Shown here piece by piece: positions 12,301 through 21,900 of a stretch of 32,084 nt of DNA. The notes under the pieces were generated by a model. That model was not told the origin of the DNA and made no database searches. It saw only the letters and a program-made list of their open reading frames with translations. How positions within the stretch are numbered: position 1 is the first letter of the stretch; every line of letters starts with the position of its first letter. The position numbers and the translations under genes were made by a program. This DNA is from Cryphonectria parasitica EP155 (Eukaryota > Ascomycota > Sordariomycetes > Diaporthales > Cryphonectriaceae): the NCBI RefSeq assembly GCF_011745365.1, contig NW_024468923.1, positions 1-32,084 of the forward strand. The letters are read 5' to 3'.

Positions 12301-12456
12301 TATTATGACCCATCCAACATGCAGGTTACGAAAACAGGTCACAAGCAAACAAGGACCAGGTGTTATAACTCAACATCAGACAACCCACAAAGATTACATA
12401 ATCCAGGGTTAGGATTACAAGCCAACTAATCAGAAGAGCTCATCTGTGCTCACCAA

Positions 12457-12545
12457 GCCTTAGTGAGCACCACTGAGCAGCAGTGAGCCTTAGTGAGCAC
12501 CACTGAGCAGCAGTAAGCCTTAGTAAGCATCAGCAAGCCACACTG
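12457..12545 (+). repeat. 30-bp tandem repeats in the U3 of element A
   Basis: Two complete units and one degenerate unit start with GCCTTAGT at 12457, 12487 and 12517. They lie just upstream of the TATA box, so they may act as enhancer-like elements. The other family members carry different modules at this position. Confidence 0.85.
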
Positions 12546-12555
12546 AAGAGCTGGA

Positions 12556-12562
12556 TATATAA
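12556..12562 (+). promoter_or_regulatory. TATA box of element A
   Basis: TATATAA in the LTR, 52 nt upstream of AGTTATCAA (12608-12616), the predicted 5' end of the transcript. The 3' LTR has the same arrangement. Confidence 0.6.
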
Positions 12563-12607
12563 TCACACATTCCTTACCATTAGACAGATCATTGTACATA
12601 GCTCTTC

Positions 12608-12616
12608 AGTTATCAA
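12608..12616 (+). promoter_or_regulatory. Predicted transcript 5' end and self-primer, AGTTATCAA
   Basis: This 9-mer is the exact reverse complement of TTGATAACT at 12792-12800. If transcription starts here, the RNA 5' end could fold back and prime minus-strand DNA synthesis, as known for Tf1. The same 9-mer is in A's 3' LTR (23431-23439) and in B's 5' LTR (minus 28476-28468). Confidence 0.55.
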
Positions 12617-12791
12617 TCTAAGTATTCAGTTTTATATACTGAGTAGCCCCAAAGGCAGTAAATACTTGCATTGCTTATTAGGACTTGTACAGTTCCGTAT
12701 TCAAGAACTTAATACTTTGATACCGCTCTTATTAGCATAAACCCCTTCGTATACTTAGGAATCTTCGGATTGCTACAGTGCTTATTATATT

Positions 12792-12800
12792 TTGATAACT
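12792..12800 (+). promoter_or_regulatory. Primer-binding site of element A, TTGATAACT
   Basis: It begins 2 nt after the 5' LTR. It has no TGG, so it does not look like a complement of a tRNA CCA end. It is perfectly complementary to AGTTATCAA in the LTR. B has TTGATAATT at the equivalent place, one C-to-T change away. Confidence 0.6.
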
Positions 12801-12843
12801 CTTGTTTAAGAATAGTTCAGTATTATCTCTTTGAGCAATATGG

Positions 12844-15175
12844 AATACGATAGCTTCTTCAGGAATCTCTTCGTTCTTGCATGCTTCTATTCAGGAAGAA
12901 CTGATTAATTAAGTATATTAGCTTATTCAGCGTATTTAGGATCTGTATGAATAATAGCAGGCTTAGAGCGCTATTATTGCTAACTAATAAGCTTAGCTAG
13001 CTTAACAGGCTCAGCAGGCACAGTTTACTTCTGCGATTATTAGCAGCGCTGGAAAGGTGTATAAGATGAATAAGCTTGCTATATATAATAGCAATCAGAA
13101 AATACTGCATGAATTCCTTACTTACTGCAGAGCATATTTCTTGTACTATATAACTCAGTTTACTATAGAGTCTGAAAAGATTATTCTTGCAGGGATTCAT
13201 TTCGAGAAAGATACTCTTATCTGATACAAATCTTCTCTGTATAATTACTTGGAGTATCAGAGCGATTCCAGCATACGTATCCAGAGTACTAAGAATATAT
13301 TCGATTCCTTTAAGAGCTTCAAGAAAGCTTTCAAGGAAATCTTTGGTAATTTCAACGAAGAATACATTATAGCTCAGCAGCTCATGAATCTCAAGCAAAC
13401 CAAGTTAGCTTCTGCTTATATAGTTAGATTTAAGCAATTCTTAGTACAATTTCTGTAAGAAGATAAGAATCTTATGAAGTATTACTATAAGAGATTCAAG
13501 GATGATATTAAAGATGAAATCTTCAAGCAGAATTAGCTGGAGAACTTTATAATATTCTTCAATCAAGCTATCTGTATTAATAATTGTTTGTATGAATAAT
13601 GAGTAGAGAAGTTTAAGAAGGAAGGAAGCTAGATTTGAAGGTTTCTAGCTAATATAAGCAAGAAATTCCAAAATAAGAATAGCAGTTGATATAGCAGTAT
13701 AGCTTAGAGCAGTACTATGCATACTAGTTCTATAAAACTCGATACTGCTAATAGACAGTATAGCAAGAGAAATAGCATTACTTGCTACAACTGCAATAAA
13801 TAAGAATATATTATATATAATTATTATTAATCTTAGAAAAATAAATAGCAACTGATTCAGAAAGAATGCTAGATAAATATTGCTTAACAATAGAAACTCA
13901 ATCAACTAAGCAAAAATATTCTCTTGAAGCAAGTATTAGATTCTATTAATCATGGAAGTCTTAGCTGAATATTCTGCTATGATAATAACTGCTTAATATA
14001 TCTCTTGAGTAAGGAAGATTTAGAATAGTTTCCTCAGAAATCTAAGCGCTACAAATAGATAGCGATAGCAGAGCGAGAGTATATGCTTAGCACAACTACA
14101 AGCAGTAACAACTCGGATTGCTCCGATATTATTAAATAAAGTATTCAAGCGCTGGAGGAAGAGCTTAATAACGGTGCTCTTCGCTATTCTCCATCATCTG
14201 CATCAGATACTATAACTAGAGAAATGAACAAAGAATGGTATTCTCTTGGTTATTGATATAAATATCTAAATGATACTGAAAATGCTTCTTAAGCAATAGA
14301 AAGATTAAGCTAGAATAAGCAATTCAACAGTTTATCAGAGTTTCCTATAAATAATAAATTCAAGAAATTTATAGAAAGGTTTTCCTTCAGTATTGAGTAA
14401 AACAAGGAAACAATATAAGTTGAATATCTTGTTTATAGAATAGGGTTAGAGAAGCTCTTTATCTGTATTTCCTTGCAAGATATTGAAGCATAACAAGATG
14501 AAGATCCTCGGATTGATCTACTTTATAATCTATATTACAAACTAGCTTGAATCTCCTGTATCTATTATAGCTGCAGAACGCATTTCTTAAACAAGATGCA
14601 ATACAAATAGTTCTCTATTAGAGAATTAGAACAAATTCTTCAGATTGTTGAAGAATAGAAACTCTGCTTCAGAGAGGTTTTTAATAAGCAATATTATAAT
14701 ATATATATCGAGCTACTGAATAATTGCTTTATGCAATGCATGAATAAGAAAATAAAATGGTAGCAGTGCGAAATGATATTCTATATGATTTATATTAATG
14801 ATAAGATTTGCGATTAGCATTAATAAAAGAAAGATTAGGAATAATGATGATATAAGCAAAAGCAAGCTAAGAAGCTTGCTTAAGAAGCAGTAAAACAGGC
14901 TTAGAAGAATAAGCAGTTCTCGATAAACTCAAAAGAATAGGATTGCTTGTAAAGGAACTGTAGATGATTAGATTAGAATGATTTCTATATAGAGCTTTCA
15001 AAACAAATTATGCTTATATCAAGTTCAATATATATATTCAAGAATATAAGTGCAGCATACTATTGAATAGTAGCGCTTAGGGAAACTTTATATTCTCATA
15101 TATTGTTAATCAAGCATAACTACAATGGAAATGAAAGAAATGCTTATATATTCTCAGCACTATAAAAGAATAATC
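12844..15175 (+). pseudogene. Element A gag (capsid, CCHC knuckle and downstream region)
   Basis: The frame begins near 12844; the ATG at 12840 is in a different frame, so the true start is unresolved. A Gln-rich N-terminal part is riddled with TAA/TAG from CAA/CAG. It is followed by a capsid domain of the retrotransposon-gag type. Its most intact stretch, 13249-13455, contains FDSFKSFKKAFKEIFGNF and MNLKQTKLASAYIVRFKQF. The nucleocapsid knuckle at 13783-13824 keeps the C-x2-C-x4-H-x4-C spacing, but His and the last Cys are both Tyr, as expected from C-to-T and G-to-A changes. The same frame can be followed to the insertion point of C. Pol then continues in the -1 frame. Multiple stops make it inactive. 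Confidence 0.85.
15171..15175. repeat. Left target-site duplication of element C (TAATC)
   Basis: TAATC recurs at 18932-18936. Removing C and one copy gives AGAATAATCTGTTGCATA, which matches the uninterrupted site in element D near 8740-8755 (reverse strand). Confidence 0.95.
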
Positions 15176-15389
15176 TGTCAGGTGGAAAGGTTGCAAAGGC
15201 AATGTGGCGAGGTCTTTTCTCTCTTTCAGGGGCATACAACCAGAATAACATTGAGGCCTAAGGAGCTAAGTTCTGCTCAGCAGTGCTGACGTGGCTAGAA
15301 AGCCGCTTTATAGCCGCATATTGCTTAGTCATCCGTAATCCAGCTGGCTTAGCTGGCTCTGAGCCTTGCTGGCACAATCGGCCCTGACA
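15176..15389 (-). repeat. 3' LTR of element C (214 bp)
   Basis: Bounded by TGTCAGG and CCCTGACA. It differs from 18718-18931 at only two sites (GTGGCG/GTAGCG and CAGGGGC/CAGGAGC), both G/A transitions. Confidence 0.95.
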
Positions 15390-15394
15390 GATTG

Positions 15395-15403
15395 TCCCCC
15401 CTT
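15395..15403 (-). promoter_or_regulatory. Polypurine tract of element C
   Basis: On the minus strand AAGGGGGGA lies 5 nt before the 3' LTR. This is where plus-strand DNA synthesis would be primed, and it supports the minus orientation. Confidence 0.6.
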
Positions 15404-15539
15404 ATCAGGCCTTGTCCTCAAGGCCTTTGAGGCTTTCAAGCTTTCGTTGCTTCCAGGCTTCCGTTGCTCCCAGGCTTCCGTTGCTTCCAGGCTTTCGCTG
15501 CTTCCTAGCTGCTCCTACGCCTTCTCAATGCTTCAGGCT

Positions 15540-16325
15540 CTTAAGATCTCTCAGTGCTTCAGGCTTCTCAAAGCTTCTCAAGATCCCTCAGTGCCTCAGG
15601 TTTCTCAAAGCCTCTCAAGATCTCTCAGTGCTTCAGGCCTCTCAAGGCCTCTCAAGGTCTCTCAGTGCCTCAGGCCTCTCAAGGCCTCTCAAGGTCCCTC
15701 AGTGCCTCAGGCCTCTCAAGGCTTCTCAAGATCTCTCAGTGCTTCAGGCCTCTCAAGGCCTCTCAAGGCCTCTCAGTGCCTCAGGCCTCTCAAGGCTTCT
15801 CAAGATCTCTCAGTGCCTCAGGTTTCTAGGCCACTCAAGGTCTCTCAAGGTCTCTCAGTGCCTCAGGCCTCTCAAGATCTCTCAGTGCTTCAGGTTTCTC
15901 AAAGCTTCTCAAGATCTCTCAGTGCTTCAGGCCTCTCAAGGCCTCTCAAGGTCTCTCAGTGCCTCAGGCCTCTCAAGGCCTCTCAAGGTCTCTCAGTGCC
16001 TCAGGCTTCTCAAGGCCTCTCAAGATCTCTCAGTGCCTCAGGCTTCTAGGCCACTCAAGGTCTCTCAAGATCTCTCAGTGCCTCAGGCTTCTAAGCCACT
16101 CAAGGTCCCTCAAGATCTCTCAGTGCCTCAGGCTTCTAGGCCACTCAAGGTCTCTCAAGATCTCTCAGTGCCTCAGGCCTCTCAAGGCCTCTCAAGGTCT
16201 CTCAGTGCCTCAGGCCTCTCAAGGCCTCTCAAGATCTCTCAGTGCCTCAGGCTTCTAAGCCACTCAAGGTCTCTCAAGATCTCTCAGTGCCTCAGGCCTC
16301 TCAAGGCTTCTCAAGGCCTCTCAAC
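15540..16325. repeat. 37-bp minisatellite array in element C
   Basis: About 21 units related to CTCTCAGTGCCTCAGG plus CTCAAGG-type blocks. Spacing of the CAGTGC core is mostly 37 bp, with shorter (about 27 bp) and longer variants. The unit lacks stops in all three plus frames and 37 is not a multiple of 3. Long open frames therefore appear in every frame by arithmetic, with the same peptide motif cycling among them. I see no sign that they are translated. Confidence 0.93.
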
Positions 16326-16740
16326 CATCTCCCTCCTTCTCTTCTGGCTTCATCCCCGAAGCCTGTGAAAAAAAAATCTCTTTTTAATCACATTCCAGAC
16401 GTAAGTCTTCCGAGTGCAATACCCGCGCCATATACGCTGCTCAGTCGCTGCTCCCTCAGCGCTTTATCCAGGCACTCTTCAGAACTTAAAGCTGTTTGAT
16501 GTAGATTGCAAGCCTTCCACCAGAGACTTGGTTTGCAGCCAAGAAGCCCAGCATCCAGAACAGCATCCCTGCAGCTATAACAGATAATTACAGCTTTCCA
16601 TCTTAAGAGTTGCTCTCTAGCAACTCTGAAGCTATTGCCACGCTTCGCTCCACCGCTAGGCGCAGAAGAATAATTAATTCGCAACCTAATACCCAAGCAA
16701 CTTCAGTTGCCAAGCGGATACTCCGCTTCAGCTCTATGCT
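16326..16740. other. Unique spacer inside element C
   Basis: This is the only part of C's interior that is not tandemly repeated. It holds a perfect 9-bp inverted repeat with a 4-nt loop (AGAGTTGCT/AGCAACTCT, 16606-16627). A 102-codon minus-strand open frame at 16388-16696 matches no domain I recognise and is not called as a gene. Confidence 0.7.
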
Positions 16741-17060
16741 CTCGCTCAAATAGCAAAGAGCACACTCTCGAAAACAGAAGATACTCAGATCTACTGCTTG
16801 CTTACTCTGCTCTCTCGCTCAAATAGCAAAGAACACACTCTCGAAAACAGAAGATACTCAGATCTACTGCTTGCTCACTCTGCTCTCTCGCTCGAATAGC
16901 GAAGAACACACTCTCGAAAACAGAAGATACTCAGATCTACTGCTTGCTCACTCTGCTCTCTCGCTCGAATAGCGAAGAACACACTCTCGAAAACAGAAGA
17001 TACTCAGATCTACTGCTTGCTCACTCTGCTCTCTCGCTCGAATAGCGAAGAACACACTTT
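16741..17060. repeat. 73-bp tandem repeats in element C
   Basis: The core CTCGCTC starts at 16741, 16814, 16887, 16960 and 17033, an exact 73-bp period. This gives four full units and a fifth partial unit. Units differ by a few substitutions. The last unit breaks into the 82-bp array at about 17060. Confidence 0.95.
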
Positions 17061-17064
17061 GTTC

Positions 17065-18478
17065 TAGCTTAGCAACTCGAATGCTCTGAATCTCTTCTGA
17101 ACGCTTCTCGCACGCTGCTTGCACACTGCTTGCTCGCTATTTGCTCTAGCTTAGCAACTCGAATGCTCTAAATCTCTTCTGAACGCTTCTCGCATGCTGC
17201 TTGCACACTGCTTGCTCGCTATTTGCTCTAGCTTAGCGACTCGAATGCTCTGAATCTCTTCTGAACACTTCTCGCATGCTGCTTACATACTGCTTGCTCG
17301 CTATTTGCTCTAGCTTAGCAACTCGAATGCTCTAAATCTCTTCTGAACGCTTCTCGCATACTGCTTACATACTGCTTGCTCGCTGTTTGCTCTAGCTTAG
17401 CAACTCAAATGCTCTGAATCTCTTCTGAACGCTTCTCGCACGCTGCTTGCATACTGCTTGCTCGCTGTTTGCTTTAGCTTAGCAACTCGAATGCTCTGAA
17501 TCTCTTCTGAACGCTTCTTGCATGCTGCTTGCATACTGCTTGCTCGCTGTTTGCTCTAGCTTAGCGACTCGAATGCTCTGAATCTCTTCTGAACGCTTCT
17601 CACACGCTGCTTGCATACTGCTTGCTTGCTGTTTGCTCTAGCTTAGCAACTCGAATGCTCTGAATCTCTTCTGAATGCTTCTCGCATGCTGCTTGCATAC
17701 TGCTTGCTCAACACTGCTTGCTCGCTGTATGCTCTAGCTTAGCGACTCGAATGCTCTGAATCTCTTCTGAACGCTTCTCGCACGCTGCTTGCATACTGCT
17801 TGCTCAACACTGCTTGCTCGCTATATGCTCTAGCTTAGCAACTCGAATGCTCTGAATCTCTTCTGAACGCTTCTCGCACGCTGCTTGCATACTGCTTGCT
17901 CGCTGTTTGCTCTAGCTTAGCGATTCGAATGCTCTGAATCTCTTCTGAATGCTTCTTGCACGCTGCTTGCATACTGCTTGCTCGCTGTTTGCTCTAGCTT
18001 AGCAACTCGAATGCTCTGAATCTCTTCTGAACGCTTCTCGCACGCTGCTTGCATACTGCTTGCTCAACACTGCTTGCTCGCTGTATGCTCTAGCTTAGCG
18101 ACTCGAATGCTCTGAATCTCTTCTGAACGCTTCTCGCACGCTGCTTGCATACTGCTTGCTCAATACCGCTTGCTCGCTGTATGCTCTAGCTTAGCGACTC
18201 GAATGCTCTGAATCTCTTCTGAACGCTTCTCGCACGCTGCTTGCATACTGCTTGCTCGACACTGCTTGCTCGCTGTATGCTCTAGCTTAGCGACTCGAAT
18301 GCTCTGAATCTCTTCTGAACGCTTCTCGCACGCTGCTTGCATATTGCTTGCTCGTGCTTGCTCAACACTGCTTGCTCGCTGTATGCTCTAGCTTAGCGAC
18401 TCGAATGCTCTGAATCTCTTCTGAACGCTTCTCGCACGCTGCTTGCATACTGCTTGCTCGACACTGCTTGCTCGCTGT
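17065..18478. repeat. 82/96-bp tandem array in element C
   Basis: Sixteen units start with TAGCTTA (17065, 17147, 17229 ... 18389). Spacing is 82 bp for the first seven intervals, then 96, 96, 82, 82, 96, 96, 96 and 106 bp. The 96-bp form carries a 14-bp insertion containing CTCAACACTGCT-like sequence. Units are well conserved (for example CTGAATCTCTTCTGAACGC), so the array is young or homogenised. Confidence 0.95.
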
Positions 18479-18481
18479 ATT

Positions 18482-18595
18482 CAAGGCTCGAAAGCTCGAA
18501 AATCGAAGGCTCGAAGGTCAAAGGCTCGAAGGTCAAAGGCTCGAAGGTCAAAGGCTCGAAGGTCAAAGGCTCGAAGGTCAAAGGCTCGAAGGTTC
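18482..18595. repeat. 15-bp minisatellite in element C
   Basis: Six units of AAGGCTCGAAGGTCA at 18506-18595, preceded by about 25 bp of degenerate copies. Being a multiple of three, it stays open in several frames (for example a five-residue TFEPL-type repeat on the minus strand), but nothing suggests a gene. Confidence 0.95.
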
Positions 18596-18717
18596 GAAAA
18601 GGATAGTGGTCTGATCGTTTGCTCTGCTTCTGCTCAGTGTTAGCGCTGCTCCTAGGGAAAAAAAAAAGATAGAAAGCCTCGCCGGATTGCCTCCTTTAAA
18701 AGGGCCAGGCCTCAAAC
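18596..18717 (-). other. Leader region of element C
   Basis: On the minus strand this follows the 5' LTR. It contains the primer site, a TTTTAAAGGAGGC stretch and a homopolymer (A run on the plus strand near 18658-18668). No coding signal. Confidence 0.6.
18707..18715 (-). promoter_or_regulatory. Primer-binding site of element C, TTGAGGCCT
   Basis: On the minus strand it begins 2 nt after the 5' LTR. It is the exact complement of AGGCCTCAA inside the LTR (minus 18801-18793), itself 53 nt downstream of the TATA box. Spacing and length match element A's site, although the sequences are unrelated. Confidence 0.6.
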
Positions 18718-18931
18718 TGTCAGGTGGAAAGGTTGCAAAGGCAATGTAGCGAGGTCTTTTCTCTCTTTCAGGAGCATACAACCAGAATAACATTGAGGCC
18801 TAAGGAGCTAAGTTCTGCTCAGCAGTGCTGACGTGGCTAGAAAGCCGCTTTATAGCCGCATATTGCTTAGTCATCCGTAATCCAGCTGGCTTAGCTGGCT
18901 CTGAGCCTTGCTGGCACAATCGGCCCTGACA
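18718..18931 (-). repeat. 5' LTR of element C (214 bp)
   Basis: Same termini as the left LTR, with two differences in 214 bp. On the minus strand it carries TATAAAG at 18854-18848. Confidence 0.95.
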
Positions 18932-18936
18932 TAATC
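18932..18936. repeat. Right target-site duplication of element C (TAATC)
   Basis: Identical to 15171-15175; element A's sequence resumes here. Confidence 0.95.
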
Positions 18937-21900
18937 TGTTGCATATAATTAAGAAGTAATCAATAAGAAGACTAATTATCTATCTATTTTGATCTAAGAA
19001 TATATAATTAGAGCTTCTTTTGATATTACAGATATAGCATATTATAAGCTGATTATAAAGCTTCTATAGCTTAAGAAGCATAATTTTCGAATCAATTGAA
19101 CTATTAGCTAGATCTTATAAGAATAAGCTGTATTCAGAGAGATAGTTATAATTAATAGCGCAGGATTGAAGCTAGTAATTAAAGAATATTCAGGAAAAGA
19201 AGCTTTATACAACTTCCTATATATCTCCAAACTAGCAGAGCTAGCAGTTCAAGGAGAAGAATCTAGTAATAAGCAAGCTCAAACAGTGCCAGAGCGCTAA
19301 CAGGTTAGCAAAACAATGGAAGCAAGACTCTTAGCAAGTTGATTTGCTCCAAAGCAATAAGGAAAAGCTTCAGAATATGAATTATGAATCTATACAGAAA
19401 AAACCTCGAAACCAGGCTCTCAAGCGCTCAGTTCAGCTTGAAGCAAATGCTTAAAGCTCTCAAAAATGTTATCAAAAGCAACAAACGAAAAGAAGCATGC
19501 TCAACAATACCTACTGTTCTTTCAGATAGTAGAAACAGCATAAGAATCCGAACTAATACTTGCAAATATATTATAAGAATATTATAAGTTCAAGAAACTA
19601 TTCCAGAAAGAATTGAATATAAAATTGCTAGAATATAGCTTATACAATTACAAGATTCTGTTATAAGAAGGGAAATAGCTCAAATTCTTCCCTATTTACA
19701 AACTAGATAAAGCATAATTAGAGATACTTAGAGAGTATCTCGATGAGAATCTTAAGAAAAAATATATATAATTATTGCGATTACTAGCAGAATATCTTAT
19801 TCTGTTCATATCTAAGAAGAACAGCAAGCTTAAGCTATATATTAATTATAAGCAACTCAACAATATTACAATTAAGAACTGATATCTATTGCTACTTATT
19901 AAGGAATTACAAGATAAGCTGCAAGGAGTATAATGATTTATAGTTCTAGATTTGAAAGAAGCTTATAATCTAATTAGAATAAAAGAAGAAGAAGAATGGA
20001 AAACTGCTTTCAGAATATGCTATGAATATTACGAATATTTGATTATGCTCTTTGATTTAATAAATGCTTCAGCTTTATTTCAGAAAATGATTAATCATGT
20101 TTTATACAAGCATCTGAATTAGTTTGTTATTGCTTATCTTAATAATATTCTTATTTATTCTCGAATATTGAAAGAATATAAGAAATATGTGAAAATAGTA
20201 TTGCAAATGCTTTAAGATGCAAAACTTCTTATAAAATCTGCAAAAAGTTATTTTTATATACAAAAGATCAACTATCTTGAATTCACAATTAAGCCAGAAT
20301 GTATTAAGCTACAGAAAAACAAGATAGAAGCTATTAGGAATTAGCTAGTTCTTAGGAATATTAGAGATATTAAATCTTTTCTCAAATATGTTAACTTCTA
20401 CAAGCAGTTCATTAAGAACTATAGCTGGATTGCATATCCTCTTACAAATCTTATCAAGAAAGAGCAGTCTTTCGAATGAACTCCTAAGATATAAGAAGCT
20501 TTTGATAAGATTATCAAGTATATTATCTTAGAGCTAATTCTATATAAAGCAGATTTCTACAAATCCTTTGAAATTGAGATTGATATATCAGAATATGTAC
20601 TTAGAGAATAACTTAGCTAGCAAAACAACCAAGAATATTTAAGAATTGTAAGCAACTTCTCAAAAAAGTTGAATAGCTTGGAAATTAACTACGGAATCTC
20701 TAATCAGAAACTTATAGCAATAATAAAGATCTTTAAAGAGTAGCAATATTATCTTATTAGCATATAATATCCGATTATAATTTATTCGAATTATAAGAAT
20801 CTAATTATATTCATAATAATTAAGATTTTGAATAAGTAATAAATCAGATGAGCAGAATTCCTTTTATAATTCGATTTCAAGATTATATACTGCAAAAGCT
20901 TGAAGAATAAACAAGCAGATGCTTTCAGCAGAAGATTAGATTATTGAGATGCAAACTTCTCGGATATATAGAACATCTTCGCTTAAGATGAGTTGGAAAA
21001 TCTCGTTAATATATATAGAGAACTGAATACTGCTTTCAGAATAGGATTCTCAGAAAAGAATTCAGAATTAATAACTCCGGATAAACAAGATAATTATATC
21101 AAGAATATATATAGTGCATTAGCATACAGGCATCAGAGAGTTAGAGCAATTTATGAATGTATTAAAAGATACTAAAATCTATCAGATCTTAAGAAAAGAA
21201 TTAAGAATATTCTACAATAATACAATAGCTGCAAGAAGAATAAAGCAGAAAGATACAAGCTTTATAAACTACTATATTCCTTACTAGTATCTATGATTAT
21301 TTAGCAATTCATTAGTCTAGACTTCATTACTAAGCTATCTTTCTTATAAGAACTCTTAACTAAGATACAATATAATAGCATTCTAGTAGTAGTTTGCAAA
21401 CTGAGCAAGTATACTTACTTTCTTCCTTATAAGAAAAGCAGTATAGTAGAAGAACTTGCATATATATTTCTCAGAATGATTATTGCTAACTATAGCATGC
21501 TAGAAGAAGTAATCTCCAATAAAGATAGAAAGTTCAATTCGAAATTTTGGATTTTACTCATGAAATAGCTTAGAATATACTACAGAATATTTACAGCATT
21601 TTATCTGCAGATAGATGAATAAATAGAAAGAATGAATCAGATTATTAAATAGTATCTTCAATATTATATTAATCAGAAACAGAATAATTGAGTTAATCTG
21701 TTACTTCTTATACAGTTTGCTTATAATAATGCAGATACAAGCATAATAAAGAAATTATTATTCTTCATATTCTACAAATACAACCCAATAGCTTATTATG
21801 AAGTATTGTAAGGAGCAGATATAGAAGCTGTGAATAAAAGAGTTAAGAAGATTAAGAAAGTTCAGAAGAAACTCTGATCAGAACTATGATTCATTTAGGA

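Larger units (their letters stand above)
12301..12789 (+). repeat. 5' LTR of element A (489 bp)
   Basis: It starts TATTATGACCCATCC (from TGTTATAACCCATCC) and ends GTGCTTATTATA (from GTGCTCATTACA). Its sister is 23124-23612, of equal length. It contains the 30-bp U3 repeats, a TATA box and the AGTTATCAA primer-like site. It is clearly less RIP-mutated than the sister, most of all over 12301-12490. Confidence 0.94.
15176..18931 (-). mobile_element. Element C: non-autonomous LTR element filled with tandem repeats
   Basis: C is a 3756-bp insertion in A, with 214-bp LTRs that differ at two positions and a perfect TAATC duplication. The minus orientation follows from three signs. The TATA box (TATAAAG) reads on the minus strand. 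A polypurine tract (AAGGGGGGA) lies inside the left LTR. A self-complementary primer site lies 2 nt inside the right LTR. No gag, RT or integrase reading is present. The interior is four tandem arrays (15-, 82/96-, 73- and 37-bp units) around a 0.4-kb unique segment. It is GC-richer than everything around it and shows almost no RIP, so it is the youngest layer. Size and lack of coding fit a LARD-like non-autonomous retroelement; its helper is unknown. Confidence 0.92.

Noticed and set aside
12790..12815. A tRNA-type primer-binding site after A's 5' LTR.
   Set aside because: No TGG start and no recognisable tRNA complement. The self-complementary 9-mer explains the site better.
15366..16499. 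Overlapping plus-strand open frames of 85-318 codons.
   Set aside because: They arise from a stop-free 37-bp tandem repeat that is open in all frames. They also run opposite to element C's inferred transcript.
16388..16696. 102-codon minus-strand frame in element C.
   Set aside because: No recognisable domain, and it lies within a non-coding element. A GC-rich unmutated segment can be open by chance.
17065..18478. Regular 82-bp repeats as a CRISPR-like array.
   Set aside because: Whole units are repeated with no variable spacers, and the context is a eukaryotic retroelement.
18160..18643. Short frames with repeated peptides in the 82-bp and 15-bp arrays.
   Set aside because: By-products of tandem repeats, with no start context or conservation to support them.
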